NCBI RefSeq assembly: GCF_900104815.1
Contig: NZ_FNTD01000004.1
Coordinates: 7,129,001 to 7,193,000, forward strand
From: Streptomyces misionensis
GTDB taxonomy: Bacteria; Actinomycetota; Actinomycetes; Streptomycetales; Streptomycetaceae
Reading direction: 5' to 3'
Length of the DNA: 64,000 nt
The position numbers were made by a program, and so were the translations under genes. Below, piece after piece: positions 19,137-27,529 of the stretch (within the stretch, counting starts at the first letter, position 1; the number at the start of each line of letters is the position of its first letter). Under the pieces are notes generated by a model, which searched no databases, was not told the origin of the DNA, and was given only the letters and a program-made list of their open reading frames with translations.

Positions 19137-20060
19137 TCAGACCGTGAGGACGATCTTGCCGCGGGTGCGTCCGGACTGGCTCAGCCGCCAGGCCTCGGCC
19201 GCCTCCGCCAGCGGCAGGGCCTTCTCCACGTGCACCGTGAGCTTGCCCGCGTCCGCGAGCTGGGCCAGGGTCGTCAGGTCGGCGGACGACGGGCGGACCC
19301 ACACGTACTGGCCGCCCGCGGCGAGCGCGGCCTCGCCGTCGGCGATCGACGCGACGCGGCCCGGACGCCGCAGCAGCGGCAGCGACTGCCGGACCGCGCC
19401 GTCCCCGACGAAGTCGAGCACCGCGTCGACGCCCCCGGGAGCGAGCTCCCGCACGCGGTCGACGAGCCCCTCGCCGTAGGTGACCGGCTCCGCGCCGAGC
19501 GAGCGCAGGAACGCGTGGTTGCGCTCGCTCGCCGTGCCGATGACGCGCGCGCCGCGGGCGACGGCGATCTGCACCCCGAGCGAGCCGACCCCGCCGGCCG
19601 CGGCGTGCACGAGCACCACGTCGCCCCGGTCGACGCCCAGCCGCTCGATCGACTGGTACGCGGTGAGCCCGGCGAGCGGGACACCCGCCGCCTCCTCCCA
19701 GCTCAGCGACGCGGGCTTCTTCGCGAGGGTGCGCACGGGCGCCGAGACGAGTTCGGCGTACGCGCCGTTCTGCGCCCAGTCCTTGCGGATGTAGCCGTAG
19801 ACCTCGTCGCCCACGGCGAACTCCGTGGCGTCGAAGCCGACCCGCTCCACCACGCCCGCGACGTCCCAGCCGGAGATCAGCGGGAAACGGGCCTCCATCA
19901 CGGCGTCCAGCATGCCGGCGCCGAGCTTCCAGTCGACCGGGTTGACCCCGGCCGCCTTCACCCGGATCAGCACCTCGCCGGGCGCCACCTTGGGTTCGGG
20001 CAGCTCCACGAGCCGCAGATCGTCGGGGGATCCGTACGTGTCGAGTGCGATGGCCTTCAT
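19137..20060 (-). CDS. NADPH:quinone reductase-type MDR oxidoreductase
   Basis: A 307-residue zinc-free medium-chain dehydrogenase/reductase. The GroES-like half starts MKAIALDTYGSPDDLRL and holds AAGVNPVDWKLGAG; the Rossmann half has HAAAGGVGSLGVQIA (the AxxGxxG NADPH loop). Catalytic zinc ligands are absent, as in quinone oxidoreductases and enone reductases. The start at 20060 is the family-typical MKA; one base separates it from the stop of the cupin gene (TGACATG), so the two are co-transcribed. It probably reduces quinones or reactive carbonyls using NADPH. Confidence 0.85.
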   Translation of the reverse strand: MKAIALDTYGSPDDLRLVELPEPKVAPGEVLIRVKAAGVNPVDWKLGAGMLDAVMEARFPLISGWDVAGVVERVGFDATEFAVGDEVYGYIRKDWAQNGAYAELVSAPVRTLAKKPASLSWEEAAGVPLAGLTAYQSIERLGVDRGDVVLVHAAAGGVGSLGVQIAVARGARVIGTASERNHAFLRSLGAEPVTYGEGLVDRVRELAPGGVDAVLDFVGDGAVRQSLPLLRRPGRVASIADGEAALAAGGQYVWVRPSSADLTTLAQLADAGKLTVHVEKALPLAEAAEAWRLSQSGRTRGKIVLTV

Positions 20061-20061
20061 G

Positions 20062-20562
20062 TCACGGGTCAACTTCCGAGCGGACGGGATCATTCCGGGC
20101 GGTGGGAACGGCGTCGGGCCCTTCGGGCGCGGGGGCGGGTCGGGCCGGACCGTCGTCCGGCCGGGCCGTGATGCCGAGGCCGGGGCGGCGGGTGTGGACG
20201 GTGAGGTACGTCAGACCCTCGTCGCCGGCGGTGATGCCGCGGGCGGAGCCGTGGGGCAGCCACACCAGGGCGCCCTCGGCGACCGGGCACGGCGACCCGG
20301 CGGGGCCCGCGCCGAGGACGCCGGACCCGGCGACGACCAGGAGCAGGACGTCCAGTCGCGCCTCCGTGTGCGCCGCGATCCGTCCGCCGGGGGCGAGCCG
20401 CACCACGTTGGCGTCCAACTGGCGCCCGCCTTCGGCGAGTTTCCACAGCACGCCGGACGGCAGTGGCGGCTGCGACGCCAGTGCCCGGGCGTCGCACAGG
20501 ACCCGCGGAACCGGTTCCGCCTGCTGCGCCGGTCCGTCGCCGGCGGCGGACGATGACGTCAT
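20062..20562 (-). CDS. Cupin-domain protein
   Basis: A 166-residue single-cupin protein. The cupin core LDANVVRLAPGGRIAAHTEARLDVLLLVVAGSGVLG contains the first motif, with His and Glu as possible metal ligands (H-T-E), and EGALVWLPHGSARGI the second (His). The C-terminal ~40 residues are Pro/Ala-rich. The ATG at 20562 is chosen because GAGGGG lies five bases upstream. It is the first gene of a two-gene unit with the MDR reductase and is divergent from the Cys-bearing HTH regulator across an AT-rich gap. Function is not assignable; such cupins often bind small ligands or quench oxidised metabolites. Confidence 0.75.
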   Translation of the reverse strand: MTSSSAAGDGPAQQAEPVPRVLCDARALASQPPLPSGVLWKLAEGGRQLDANVVRLAPGGRIAAHTEARLDVLLLVVAGSGVLGAGPAGSPCPVAEGALVWLPHGSARGITAGDEGLTYLTVHTRRPGLGITARPDDGPARPAPAPEGPDAVPTARNDPVRSEVDP

Positions 20563-20589
20563 CTGCACCCCTCGCTGTCTGTCGTCTCC

Positions 20590-20645
20590 GAAGCTCGACG
20601 TACAATTACTACACGTTGGATTTGTGAAAAATATACGCAGGTGAG
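20590..20645. promoter_or_regulatory. AT-rich divergent promoter region
   Basis: The gap between the cupin gene (minus) and the HTH regulator (plus) contains a strikingly AT-rich stretch (about 20600-20638, including ACAATTAC and GAAAAATATACG) in otherwise GC-rich DNA. On the minus strand TTCACA and TTGTAC lie 17 bases apart. Both promoters and the regulator's own operator probably sit here, but I could not identify a convincing dyad. Confidence 0.45.
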
Positions 20646-20654
20646 AGGTGGGAC

Positions 20655-21344
20655 GTGGCGGAGAGTCCCCGTCGGCGCGCGGTGCTGGACGTGCTGCGGG
20701 CCGCGTCCGGGCCGCTCGGCGTCACGGAGACCGCCGAGCGCCTCGGCGTCCACCCCAACACCGTCCGCTTCCACCTGGACGCCCTGGTGGCCGACGGTCT
20801 GGTCGAGCGCCGGGCCGAGGCGCCGAGCGGCCCGGGCCGGCCGCGCACCGTGTACACCGTCCACCCCGGCATGGACCGCGGCGGTGCGCGCGGTTACCTG
20901 CTGCTGGCGCGGATGCTGCTCAGTCGTCTGGCCCTCGCCGATCCGGTCGAGGCGCGCGAGGAGGCCCTGGAGACGGGCCGCGCGTGGGGCCGCTTCCTGG
21001 CCGACCCGCCGCCCCCCTTCGAGCGGCCTTCGGCCGAGGGGTCGGTCACCCGTCTCCTCGCCCTGCTGGACGACCTGGGGTTCGAGCCGGAGGCCGAGCA
21101 CAGCGGGGCGCGGCCCCCGCGGCGGATCGGGCTGCGGCACTGCCCCTTCCTCGAACTCGCCGAGGAGCACGGGGAGTTGGTCTGCCCGCTCCATCTCGGC
21201 CTGATCCAGGGCGCGTTGGCGCGGCTCGACGCGCCGCTGACGGCCACCCGTCTGGAGCCGTTCGCCCGACCCGACCTCTGCCTCGCCCACCTGAGCGAGA
21301 CGGGCACCCCCGCACGGGACGTGAGAAAGGCGGCACCTCGATGA
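20655..21344 (+). CDS. HTH transcriptional regulator with a cysteine-rich C-terminus (SufR-like layout)
   Basis: A 229-residue regulator. Residues 5-60 form a winged helix (RRAVLDVLRAASGPLGVTETAERLG, then VHPNTVRFHLDALVADGLVERR). The C-terminal third has the HCPFLELAEEHGELVCPLHLGLIQGAL and PDLCLAHL segments, placing Cys163, Cys177 and Cys209 with nearby histidines. This arrangement recalls SufR-type iron-sulfur repressors, which use three or four cysteines around a cluster; binding here is inferred. The GTG start at 20655 follows GAGAGGTGGGAC. It overlaps the next membrane-protein gene by four bases (ATGA) and likely controls the divergent cupin/quinone reductase unit in response to redox state. 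Confidence 0.78.
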   Translation: MAESPRRRAVLDVLRAASGPLGVTETAERLGVHPNTVRFHLDALVADGLVERRAEAPSGPGRPRTVYTVHPGMDRGGARGYLLLARMLLSRLALADPVEAREEALETGRAWGRFLADPPPPFERPSAEGSVTRLLALLDDLGFEPEAEHSGARPPRRIGLRHCPFLELAEEHGELVCPLHLGLIQGALARLDAPLTATRLEPFARPDLCLAHLSETGTPARDVRKAAPR

Positions 21345-21766
21345 ACGCCACGTCCGCCGTCGCCACCGCGGTCACCTTCGTCTGGCTCGGGATGGTGCTG
21401 GCGATCTCCTTCCTGGAGGCGCCGCTGAAGTTCCGCGCACCGGGCGTGACCATCCCCATCGGGCTCGGCATCGGCCGGCTGGTGTTCCGGGCGCTGAACG
21501 CGGTCGAGGCGGTGTTCGCGGTCGTGGTGATCGCGGCGGTCGCGGTACCCGGCGCCCCCGCCTGGATCATCGGGCTCACCGCCGCCGTCGCGGTCTTCCT
21601 GCTGGCCCAGCTGGCCGCCGTCCGCCCTTCTCTCAACCGCAGGTCCGACCGGGTCCTCGCGGGCGAAGACCTGCCCCGTTCCCGCGGCCACCTGTGGTAC
21701 GTGGCCCTGGAACTCCTCAAGGTGGCCGCCCTGCTGGCCCTCGGCATCGGACTGCTCACGGTCTGA
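21341..21766 (+). CDS. Small four-helix membrane protein
   Basis: A 141-residue integral membrane protein with about four hydrophobic helices: residues ~4-25, ~45-68, ~73-92 and ~118-138. A conserved-looking FLEAPLKFRAPGV loop follows helix one. The family is not recognised with certainty; proteins like this are listed as conserved hypothetical in actinobacteria. It is translationally coupled to the upstream Cys-bearing regulator by an ATGA overlap, so it probably acts in the same response. Confidence 0.8.
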   Translation: MNATSAVATAVTFVWLGMVLAISFLEAPLKFRAPGVTIPIGLGIGRLVFRALNAVEAVFAVVVIAAVAVPGAPAWIIGLTAAVAVFLLAQLAAVRPSLNRRSDRVLAGEDLPRSRGHLWYVALELLKVAALLALGIGLLTV

Positions 21767-21881
21767 CGCCCTCGGCCACGGCGCCGGTTCGCGCACCGCG
21801 GGCCACCGTTCGTGCCGGCGCGGCTCCCGAGGTCTGCCGAACGGTGACGTCGACAAGGGCGCGGTGAAAGGGTCCCGCGCC

Positions 21882-22847
21882 TCAGCCGCCCAGCAGCCGT
21901 CGCAGCCAGCCGAGCCGGGCGGTCCGCGCCGCCCGGGACAGGGCCGCCTGCGGGGCCAGGGTGTCGAAGCCGTGGAACCCGCCGGGCCAGACGTGGAGTT
22001 CGGCCTCGCCGCCGGCCCGCCACAGGCGGGACGCGTAGTCGACCGTCTCGTCCCGGAAGGTCTCCGCCGAGCCGGTGTCGAGGTAGGCCGGCGGCAGTCC
22101 GGACAGGTCCGTGGCGCGGGCCGGGGCCGCGTAGGGGGAGACGTCCGGTCCGCCCCGGCGCGCACCGAGCAGCGCCGTCCAGGCGGTCTCGTTGGCGGTG
22201 CGGTCCCAGAGGCCGACGCCGGTCATCTGATGGCTGGAGACGGTGTCGTTGCGGTCGTCCAGCATCGGGCTCATCAGCAGCTGGCCCAACGGGCGCGGCC
22301 CCCGCCGGTCCCGGGCGAGCAGGGTGACGGCGGCCGTCAGCCCGCCGCCCGCGCTGGCGCCGGCCACCACGATCCGCTCCGGGTCGCCGCCGATCTCCCG
22401 CGCGTGCCCGGCCGTCCACCGCAGGCCCGCGTACACGTCCTCGACCGGCGCCGGATGCGGGTGCTCGGGCGCGAGCCGGTACTCGACCGACACCACCACC
22501 GCGCCCAACTCCCGTGCCCAGTCCAGCGGTACGTCCACCCCGGCGCGGCCGGTGCCGGCCATCATGCCGCCGCCGTGCACGTGGTAGAGCACCGGCAGCG
22601 GACCCGTGGCCGACACCGGGCGGCAGACCACCAGGCAGATCCCGGGGGCGTCCGGCGGTCCCGGCACCGCGCACTCCGTCACCTCGAAGGCGCCGCCCAG
22701 GGTGAGGTCCGCCAGCCCCGCGCCGACCCCCGCGCCGCGCCGGGCCGCGTCGAGGTCCGCCAGGCTGAACCCGGGCACCGCCGCGTCCCCCAGCGACTCC
22801 AGGCACGCGGCGAGTTCCGGGTCGAACGGGGGCGGGACCAGGGGCAC
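21882..22847 (-). CDS. HSL-family alpha/beta hydrolase (esterase/lipase)
   Basis: A 321-residue carboxylesterase of the hormone-sensitive-lipase family. The oxyanion motif is HVHGGGMMAG (HGGG), the nucleophile is Ser in GASAGGG, the acid is Asp in YLDTGSAETFRDE, and the base is His in GGFHGFD. YRLAPEHPHPAPVEDVYAGLRW is the classic HSL helix segment. The GTG at 22847 is preferred because GAGGAGGAAGCC sits directly upstream; a 17-codon extension to an ATG at 22898 lacks such a site. It is a cytoplasmic esterase of unknown substrate and is transcribed alone after the terminator that ends the FMN reductase gene. Confidence 0.85.
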   Translation of the reverse strand: MPLVPPPFDPELAACLESLGDAAVPGFSLADLDAARRGAGVGAGLADLTLGGAFEVTECAVPGPPDAPGICLVVCRPVSATGPLPVLYHVHGGGMMAGTGRAGVDVPLDWARELGAVVVSVEYRLAPEHPHPAPVEDVYAGLRWTAGHAREIGGDPERIVVAGASAGGGLTAAVTLLARDRRGPRPLGQLLMSPMLDDRNDTVSSHQMTGVGLWDRTANETAWTALLGARRGGPDVSPYAAPARATDLSGLPPAYLDTGSAETFRDETVDYASRLWRAGGEAELHVWPGGFHGFDTLAPQAALSRAARTARLGWLRRLLGG

Positions 22848-22965
22848 GGCTTCCTCCTCGGACGGCTCACGGCACGGCGGTACGGCCACCGTCCGCATAC
22901 CCCCCGGCGGCGCCGGGAGTCGGCCGCGGCGCGCGGTGTGACCCGGGTGCCGTAGCGTCCCGAAC

Positions 22966-23009
22966 GCCCGAAGGGGCCGGAACCAGCGGGTTCCGGCCCC
23001 TTCGGGCGC
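22966..23009 (-). terminator. Strong hairpin terminator of the FMN reductase gene
   Basis: Perfect 19-base-pair stem beginning CGCCCGAAGGGG on the plus strand, ending GGCCCCTTCGGGCG, with a six-base CAGCGG loop. It lies 15 bases after the FMN reductase stop codon (minus strand) and ahead of the esterase gene. One of the strongest hairpins in the window. Confidence 0.9.
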
Positions 23010-23024
23010 GTGCGGTGCCGAGGC

Positions 23025-23588
23025 TCAGGCGGCGGTGATCTCCGCGGCGACGCCGTGCAGGCGCGTCACGACCTCGCTCAGCTGGCCGGCGACCTCGGTG
23101 TCGTCGACCGGGTGGGTCTCGGCGAAGCGGGTCATGGAGCCGGGGATGGACAGCTTGATGTCCTCGATCACCTTGCCGCCGGCGATGCCCACGGACTTGC
23201 GGGTGTCGTCCTGCGCCCACACGCCGCCGTACTGGCCGAAGGCGGTGCCGATGACGGCGGCGGGCTTGCCGCCGAAGGCGCCGGCGCCGTACGGGCGGGA
23301 CAGCCAGTCGATGGCGTTCTTGAGCACGGCCGGCATGGTGCCGTTGTACTCGGGCGAGAACAGCAGGAAGGCGTCGGCGGCCTGGGCGGCCTCACGCAGC
23401 TTCGCGGCGGCGGCCGGGACGCTGCCCTCGACGTCGATGTCCTCGTTGTAGAAGGGCACGTCGGCCAGGCCCTCGAAGATCACGACCTCCGCACCTTCCG
23501 GGGCGAGCTTGGCGGCCGCCTCGGCCAGCTGACGGTTGTGCGAACCGGCGCGGAGGCTGCCGACGAGCGCGAGGATACGAACAGACAT
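23025..23588 (-). CDS. NAD(P)H-dependent FMN reductase / quinone reductase
   Basis: A 187-residue flavodoxin-fold reductase of the NADPH-dependent FMN reductase family (ChrR/YieF group). The FMN phosphate loop is GSLRAGSHNRQLAEA near the N-terminus, and SPEYNGTMPAVLKNAIDWLSRP is the family signature. FGGKPAAVIGTAFGQYGG follows. These enzymes reduce quinones, azo dyes or chromate by two electrons and protect against redox stress. It is divergent from a TetR repressor gene, with two matching dyads in the shared gap, so it is very likely the repressor's target. Confidence 0.9.
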   Translation of the reverse strand: MSVRILALVGSLRAGSHNRQLAEAAAKLAPEGAEVVIFEGLADVPFYNEDIDVEGSVPAAAAKLREAAQAADAFLLFSPEYNGTMPAVLKNAIDWLSRPYGAGAFGGKPAAVIGTAFGQYGGVWAQDDTRKSVGIAGGKVIEDIKLSIPGSMTRFAETHPVDDTEVAGQLSEVVTRLHGVAAEITAA

Positions 23589-23626
23589 GGGAAATCTCCA
23601 GGGGCTGAAACATCGCCGTTACGATC

Positions 23627-23675
23627 CGGACCAAGGTCCGTTTAACTTTCTACCACCCTAACCGGACCCTGGTCC
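23627..23675. promoter_or_regulatory. Paired TetR-type operators
   Basis: Two copies of GGACC-NN-GGTCC occur in the 117-base gap between divergent genes: CGGACCAAGGTCCG at 23627-23640 and GGACCCTGGTCC at 23664-23675. Their centres are 36 bases apart. They flank the likely promoter core of the FMN reductase gene, and the second overlaps the -35 area of the TetR gene, as expected for an autoregulated divergent repressor. Confidence 0.8.
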
Positions 23676-23705
23676 AGTTCTGTTCCCGTGCTTTACGCTG
23701 TGTTC

Positions 23706-24356
23706 ATGTCCAGCCTGCCGCACCCCCTGCCGACGCCGCAGGAGCCGACCTTGCTGGAGCTGGGTACGGCTCCCGAAGAGCCCGGTCTGCGCGCCGACGC
23801 GGCCCGCAACCGCGCCCGGCTCCTGGAGGCCGCCGCCCGGCTGATCGCGGAGCACGGCGTGGCCGGGGTCACCATGGAGGCCGTCGCGGCGGCGGCCAAG
23901 GTGGGCAAGGGCACCGTCTTCAGGCGCTTCGGCGACCGCACGGGACTGCTGATGGCCCTGCTGGACCACTCCGGCCGGCGGCTCCAGGCCGACTTCCTGG
24001 GCGGACCCCCGCCGCTGGGGCCCGGCGCCCCGCCCCTGGAGCGGCTGCGCGCGTTCGGCATCGCGGTGCTCTACCGTTCGGCCGAACAGCTGGAACTCCA
24101 GCTGGCCGCACAGCCCGAGGCCTGCCGCCGCTTCTCCCACCCCGCGGTCCAGGCGCTGCGCACCCATGTCACCATGCTGCTGCGGCAGATCGTGCCGGAC
24201 GCCGACTGCGAGCTGCTTTCCCATACCCTGCTCGCCTCGCTCGACCCCGCGCTGATCCACCATCTGACCCGGCAGCTCGGAATGCCCATGGAGCGCCTGG
24301 AGGCGGCCTGGGTCGACCTGGTCGCCCGGGTGACCCGCACGGACCCGCCCACCTGA
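23706..24356 (+). CDS. TetR-family repressor
   Basis: A 216-residue TetR regulator. After a 30-residue N-terminal extension, the DNA-binding domain runs RNRARLLEAAARLIAEHGVAGVTMEAVAAAAKVGKGTVFRRFGDRTGLLMALL (helix-turn-helix at about residues 58-77). The ligand domain is short and unremarkable. A possible -10, TACGCT, ends six bases before the ATG and there is no ribosome site, suggesting a leaderless transcript starting at the A of ATG. It shares two GGACC/GGTCC dyads with the divergent FMN reductase gene and probably represses both, released by a quinone or electrophile. Confidence 0.88.
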   Translation: MSSLPHPLPTPQEPTLLELGTAPEEPGLRADAARNRARLLEAAARLIAEHGVAGVTMEAVAAAAKVGKGTVFRRFGDRTGLLMALLDHSGRRLQADFLGGPPPLGPGAPPLERLRAFGIAVLYRSAEQLELQLAAQPEACRRFSHPAVQALRTHVTMLLRQIVPDADCELLSHTLLASLDPALIHHLTRQLGMPMERLEAAWVDLVARVTRTDPPT

Positions 24357-24462
24357 CCTCCCGGAGTCAACGGCCGTACACGATACGGCACTTGGTCCAA
24401 CCGCGAACCACGATGCCCCGCCCGCCGCGGTGCCGGACCGCTCTGCCAAGATGCGGTCTGTC

Positions 24463-25458
24463 ATGGTGCAGAAACCGAACACGCCCACGAGTGCCGATGT
24501 GGCCCGCCTGGCCGGCGTCTCGCGCGCGACCGTGTCCTACGTCCTGAACAACACCCACTCCGTACGGATCAGCGAGCCCACCCGCCGCCGCGTCCACGAG
24601 GCCGCGCGGGAGCTGGGGTACGTGCCGCACGCCGCCGCCCGCAGCCTGCGCGCCGGACACAGCCGTACGGTCCTCATGCCCGCCCCGGCGATCCCGGCCG
24701 GGCCCCTCTACAGCGCGTTCCTGAGCGAGGTGCAAGGAGCGCTGGGACGGCTCGACTACACCGTCGTCCAGTACGGCTCCGTCGGCCTGGAGGGCGACGA
24801 AGCCGCCCGCGCCTGGGCCGAGTTGCGGCCCGTGGCGGTACTGGTGCCCGGCTCCGGGTGCGGGCCGCGGGGCGTGGCGATCCTCAAGCGCTCGGGCGCC
24901 CGCGCGGTGGTCACCCTCGGCCCCGAACGCGTCGAGGGCGCGCACGCCCTGCTGATGGACCACGAGGCCGTGGGCCGGTGCGCGGCCGGCCATCTGTACC
25001 AGCGGGGCAGGCGCCGGATCGGCGTCGTCGTCCCCGCCGAACCCGGCCTCCAGCCCTGTTCGCGGCCCCGGCTCGCGGGCGCCCGTCAGGCTCTGCGCGG
25101 CACCGGCGCGACCGTCGCCGAGGTGCCGCTCGCCTACACCGAGCAGTCCGCCGCCCGGCTCGCCGCCCACTGGCCCGGCCTGGACGCCGTCTTCGCCTAC
25201 AACGACGAGTACGCCATGCTGCTGATGCGCGCCCTCCAGGACGAGGGCCTGCGCATCCCCGACGACGTGGCCGTGATCGGCGCCGACGACCTGATGCTCG
25301 GCCGGCTGCTGCGGCCCCGGCTCAGCACCGTCCGCATCGAACTGCCCTCGGGCCGCTACCTCGCCGCGCTGGTCGACCGCGTGGTGCGCGAGACGGGCGG
25401 CGAGCCGGAGGTGCACAGGGTGCTGGACGTCTCGGTCGTACACCGCGACTCCACCTGA
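24463..25458 (+). CDS. LacI-family transcriptional regulator
   Basis: A 331-residue LacI regulator. The N-terminal domain is textbook: TSADVARLAGVSRATVSYVLNN followed by the hinge helix region VPHAAARSLRAG. The periplasmic-binding-like effector domain has AVFAYNDEYAMLLMRALQDEGLRIPDDVAVIGADD. The ATG at 24463 was chosen over one at 24451; neither has a clear ribosome site. No sugar-metabolism gene is adjacent: thioredoxin lies convergent downstream, so its regulon must be elsewhere. The effector is unknown. Confidence 0.88.
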   Translation: MVQKPNTPTSADVARLAGVSRATVSYVLNNTHSVRISEPTRRRVHEAARELGYVPHAAARSLRAGHSRTVLMPAPAIPAGPLYSAFLSEVQGALGRLDYTVVQYGSVGLEGDEAARAWAELRPVAVLVPGSGCGPRGVAILKRSGARAVVTLGPERVEGAHALLMDHEAVGRCAAGHLYQRGRRRIGVVVPAEPGLQPCSRPRLAGARQALRGTGATVAEVPLAYTEQSAARLAAHWPGLDAVFAYNDEYAMLLMRALQDEGLRIPDDVAVIGADDLMLGRLLRPRLSTVRIELPSGRYLAALVDRVVRETGGEPEVHRVLDVSVVHRDST

Positions 25459-25491
25459 GCCCGGCCCGCCGCCCGGAAACGGCCGGACGGG

Positions 25492-25866
<375 letters not shown>

Positions 25867-26038
25867 GGCCTGGTTCCCTCTTCCTGGTGTGGGGGTGTGC
25901 CGACGGCGGAAACACGGCCGCCGAGCGGCCTATTCCGCACACTGTCCGCGCGCACCCGGATGCCCCGCGCACCGGACGCCCGCGTGCCGCGCACGTACCC
26001 ATGTGGCCGACGCGCACACCACCCAGCAGACTGACCCC

Positions 26039-27469
26039 ATGACGGAAACGGAAACCATCGCGTACGACGTCGTGGTGCTCGGGGCCGGGCCCGTGGGGGA
26101 GAACGTCGCCGACCGCACCCGCGCGGCCGGTCTCACCACCGCGGTCGTGGAGAGCGAACTGGTCGGCGGCGAGTGCTCGTACTGGGCCTGTATGCCCAGC
26201 AAGGCGCTGCTCAGGCCGGTCATCGCCCAGGCCGACGCCCGCCGGCTGCCCGGTCTCGCCCAGGCGGTCCAAGGCCCCCTCGACGCCCCCGCCGTGCTCG
26301 CCCGGCGCGACGACTTCACCTCCCACTGGCAGGACGACGGCCAAGTCGACTGGGTCGAGGGCATCGGCGCCGACCTCTACCGGGGCCACGGCCGCCTCGC
26401 CGGGCCCCGGACGGTGACCGTCACCGTGTCGGACGGCACGGTCACCACCCTCACCGCCCGGCACGCGGTCGCGGTCTGCACGGGCACCCGCGCCCAGCTG
26501 CCCGATCTGCCCGGCCTCGCCGACGTACGGCCCTGGACCAGCCGGGAGGCCACCAGCGCGGAGTCGGTGCCCGGCCGGCTGATCGTCGTCGGCGGTGGTG
26601 TCGTCGCCACCGAGATGGCCACCGCCTGGCAGGCCCTCGGCTCCCGGGTCACCCTGCTGGTGCGGGGCAAGGGGCTGCTCAGCCGGATGGAGCCGTTCGC
26701 CGGGGAACTGGTCGCCGAGTCGCTCGGCGAGGCGGGCGTCGACGTGCGCGTCGGCGCGTCCGTGGAGTCCGTCACCCGGGAGAACGGCACCGTGGTCGCC
26801 CGCACCCGTTCGGGTGAGCGGTTCGAGGCCGACGAGATCCTCTTCGCCACCGGCCGCGTCCCGCAGACCGACGACATCGGGCTCGACACCGTCGGCCTGG
26901 AACCCGGTGCCTGGCTCGACGTGGACGACACCCTGCGCGTCACCGGCACCGACTGGCTGTACGCCGTCGGCGACGTCAACCACCGCGCGCTCCTCACCCA
27001 CCAGGGCAAGTACCAGGCCCGGGTCGCCGGTGCCGCCATCGGCGCCCGCGCGGCCGGCACCCCGCTGCTCGACGGTCCCTGGGGCGCGCACGCGGCGACC
27101 GCCGACCACGAGGCCGTGCCCCAGGTCGTCTTCACCGACCCCGAGGCCGCCGCCGTCGGCCTCTCGCTCGCCGAGGCGGAGCAGGCCGGCCACCGGGTCC
27201 GCGCCGTGGACGTGGAGTTCTCCTCCGTCGCCGGCGCGTCCCTGTACGGCGACGGCTACAAGGGCCGCGCCCGCATGGTCGTCGACCTGGAGGACGAGAT
27301 CCTGCGGGGCGTCACCTTCGTCGGCCCGGGCGTCGGGGAACTCATCCACTCCGCCACCGTCGCCGTCGCCGGGCACGTCCCGGTCAGCCGGCTGTGGCAC
27401 GTGGTGCCGTCGTACCCGACCCTCAGCGAGGTGTGGCTGCGGCTGCTGGAGGCGTACCGGGACAACTGA
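26039..27469 (+). CDS. Flavoprotein pyridine nucleotide-disulfide oxidoreductase
   Basis: A 476-residue class I flavoprotein reductase. FAD site VVVLGAGPVGENVA (residues 11-24), redox pair Cys46 and Cys51 in GGECSYWACMPSK, NAD(P) site VVGGGVVATEMATAWQ and a second FAD segment WLYAVGDVN are all present. The C-terminal dimer interface, where this family normally has HPTxSE with a catalytic His, reads YPTLSE, so the His is replaced by Tyr, as in soluble transhydrogenases. It is therefore not an ordinary lipoamide or mercuric reductase. It could oxidise NAD(P)H with a quinone, metal or small disulfide; substrate unknown. Single gene; a strong hairpin separates it from the convergent epoxide hydrolase. 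Confidence 0.83.
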   Translation: MTETETIAYDVVVLGAGPVGENVADRTRAAGLTTAVVESELVGGECSYWACMPSKALLRPVIAQADARRLPGLAQAVQGPLDAPAVLARRDDFTSHWQDDGQVDWVEGIGADLYRGHGRLAGPRTVTVTVSDGTVTTLTARHAVAVCTGTRAQLPDLPGLADVRPWTSREATSAESVPGRLIVVGGGVVATEMATAWQALGSRVTLLVRGKGLLSRMEPFAGELVAESLGEAGVDVRVGASVESVTRENGTVVARTRSGERFEADEILFATGRVPQTDDIGLDTVGLEPGAWLDVDDTLRVTGTDWLYAVGDVNHRALLTHQGKYQARVAGAAIGARAAGTPLLDGPWGAHAATADHEAVPQVVFTDPEAAAVGLSLAEAEQAGHRVRAVDVEFSSVAGASLYGDGYKGRARMVVDLEDEILRGVTFVGPGVGELIHSATVAVAGHVPVSRLWHVVPSYPTLSEVWLRLLEAYRDN

Positions 27470-27485
27470 GCCGCGAACGCGGCGG

Positions 27486-27525
27486 CATCGCGTCCGGCCG
27501 GCCCACCCGCCGGCCGGACGCGATG
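27486..27525. terminator. Bidirectional hairpin terminator
   Basis: Perfect 16-base-pair stem CATCGCGTCCGGCCGG / CCGGCCGGACGCGATG with an eight-base loop. It occupies nearly all of the 60-base gap between the convergent flavoprotein and epoxide hydrolase genes and can stop transcription from both sides. Confidence 0.9.
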
Positions 27526-27529
27526 GCGT

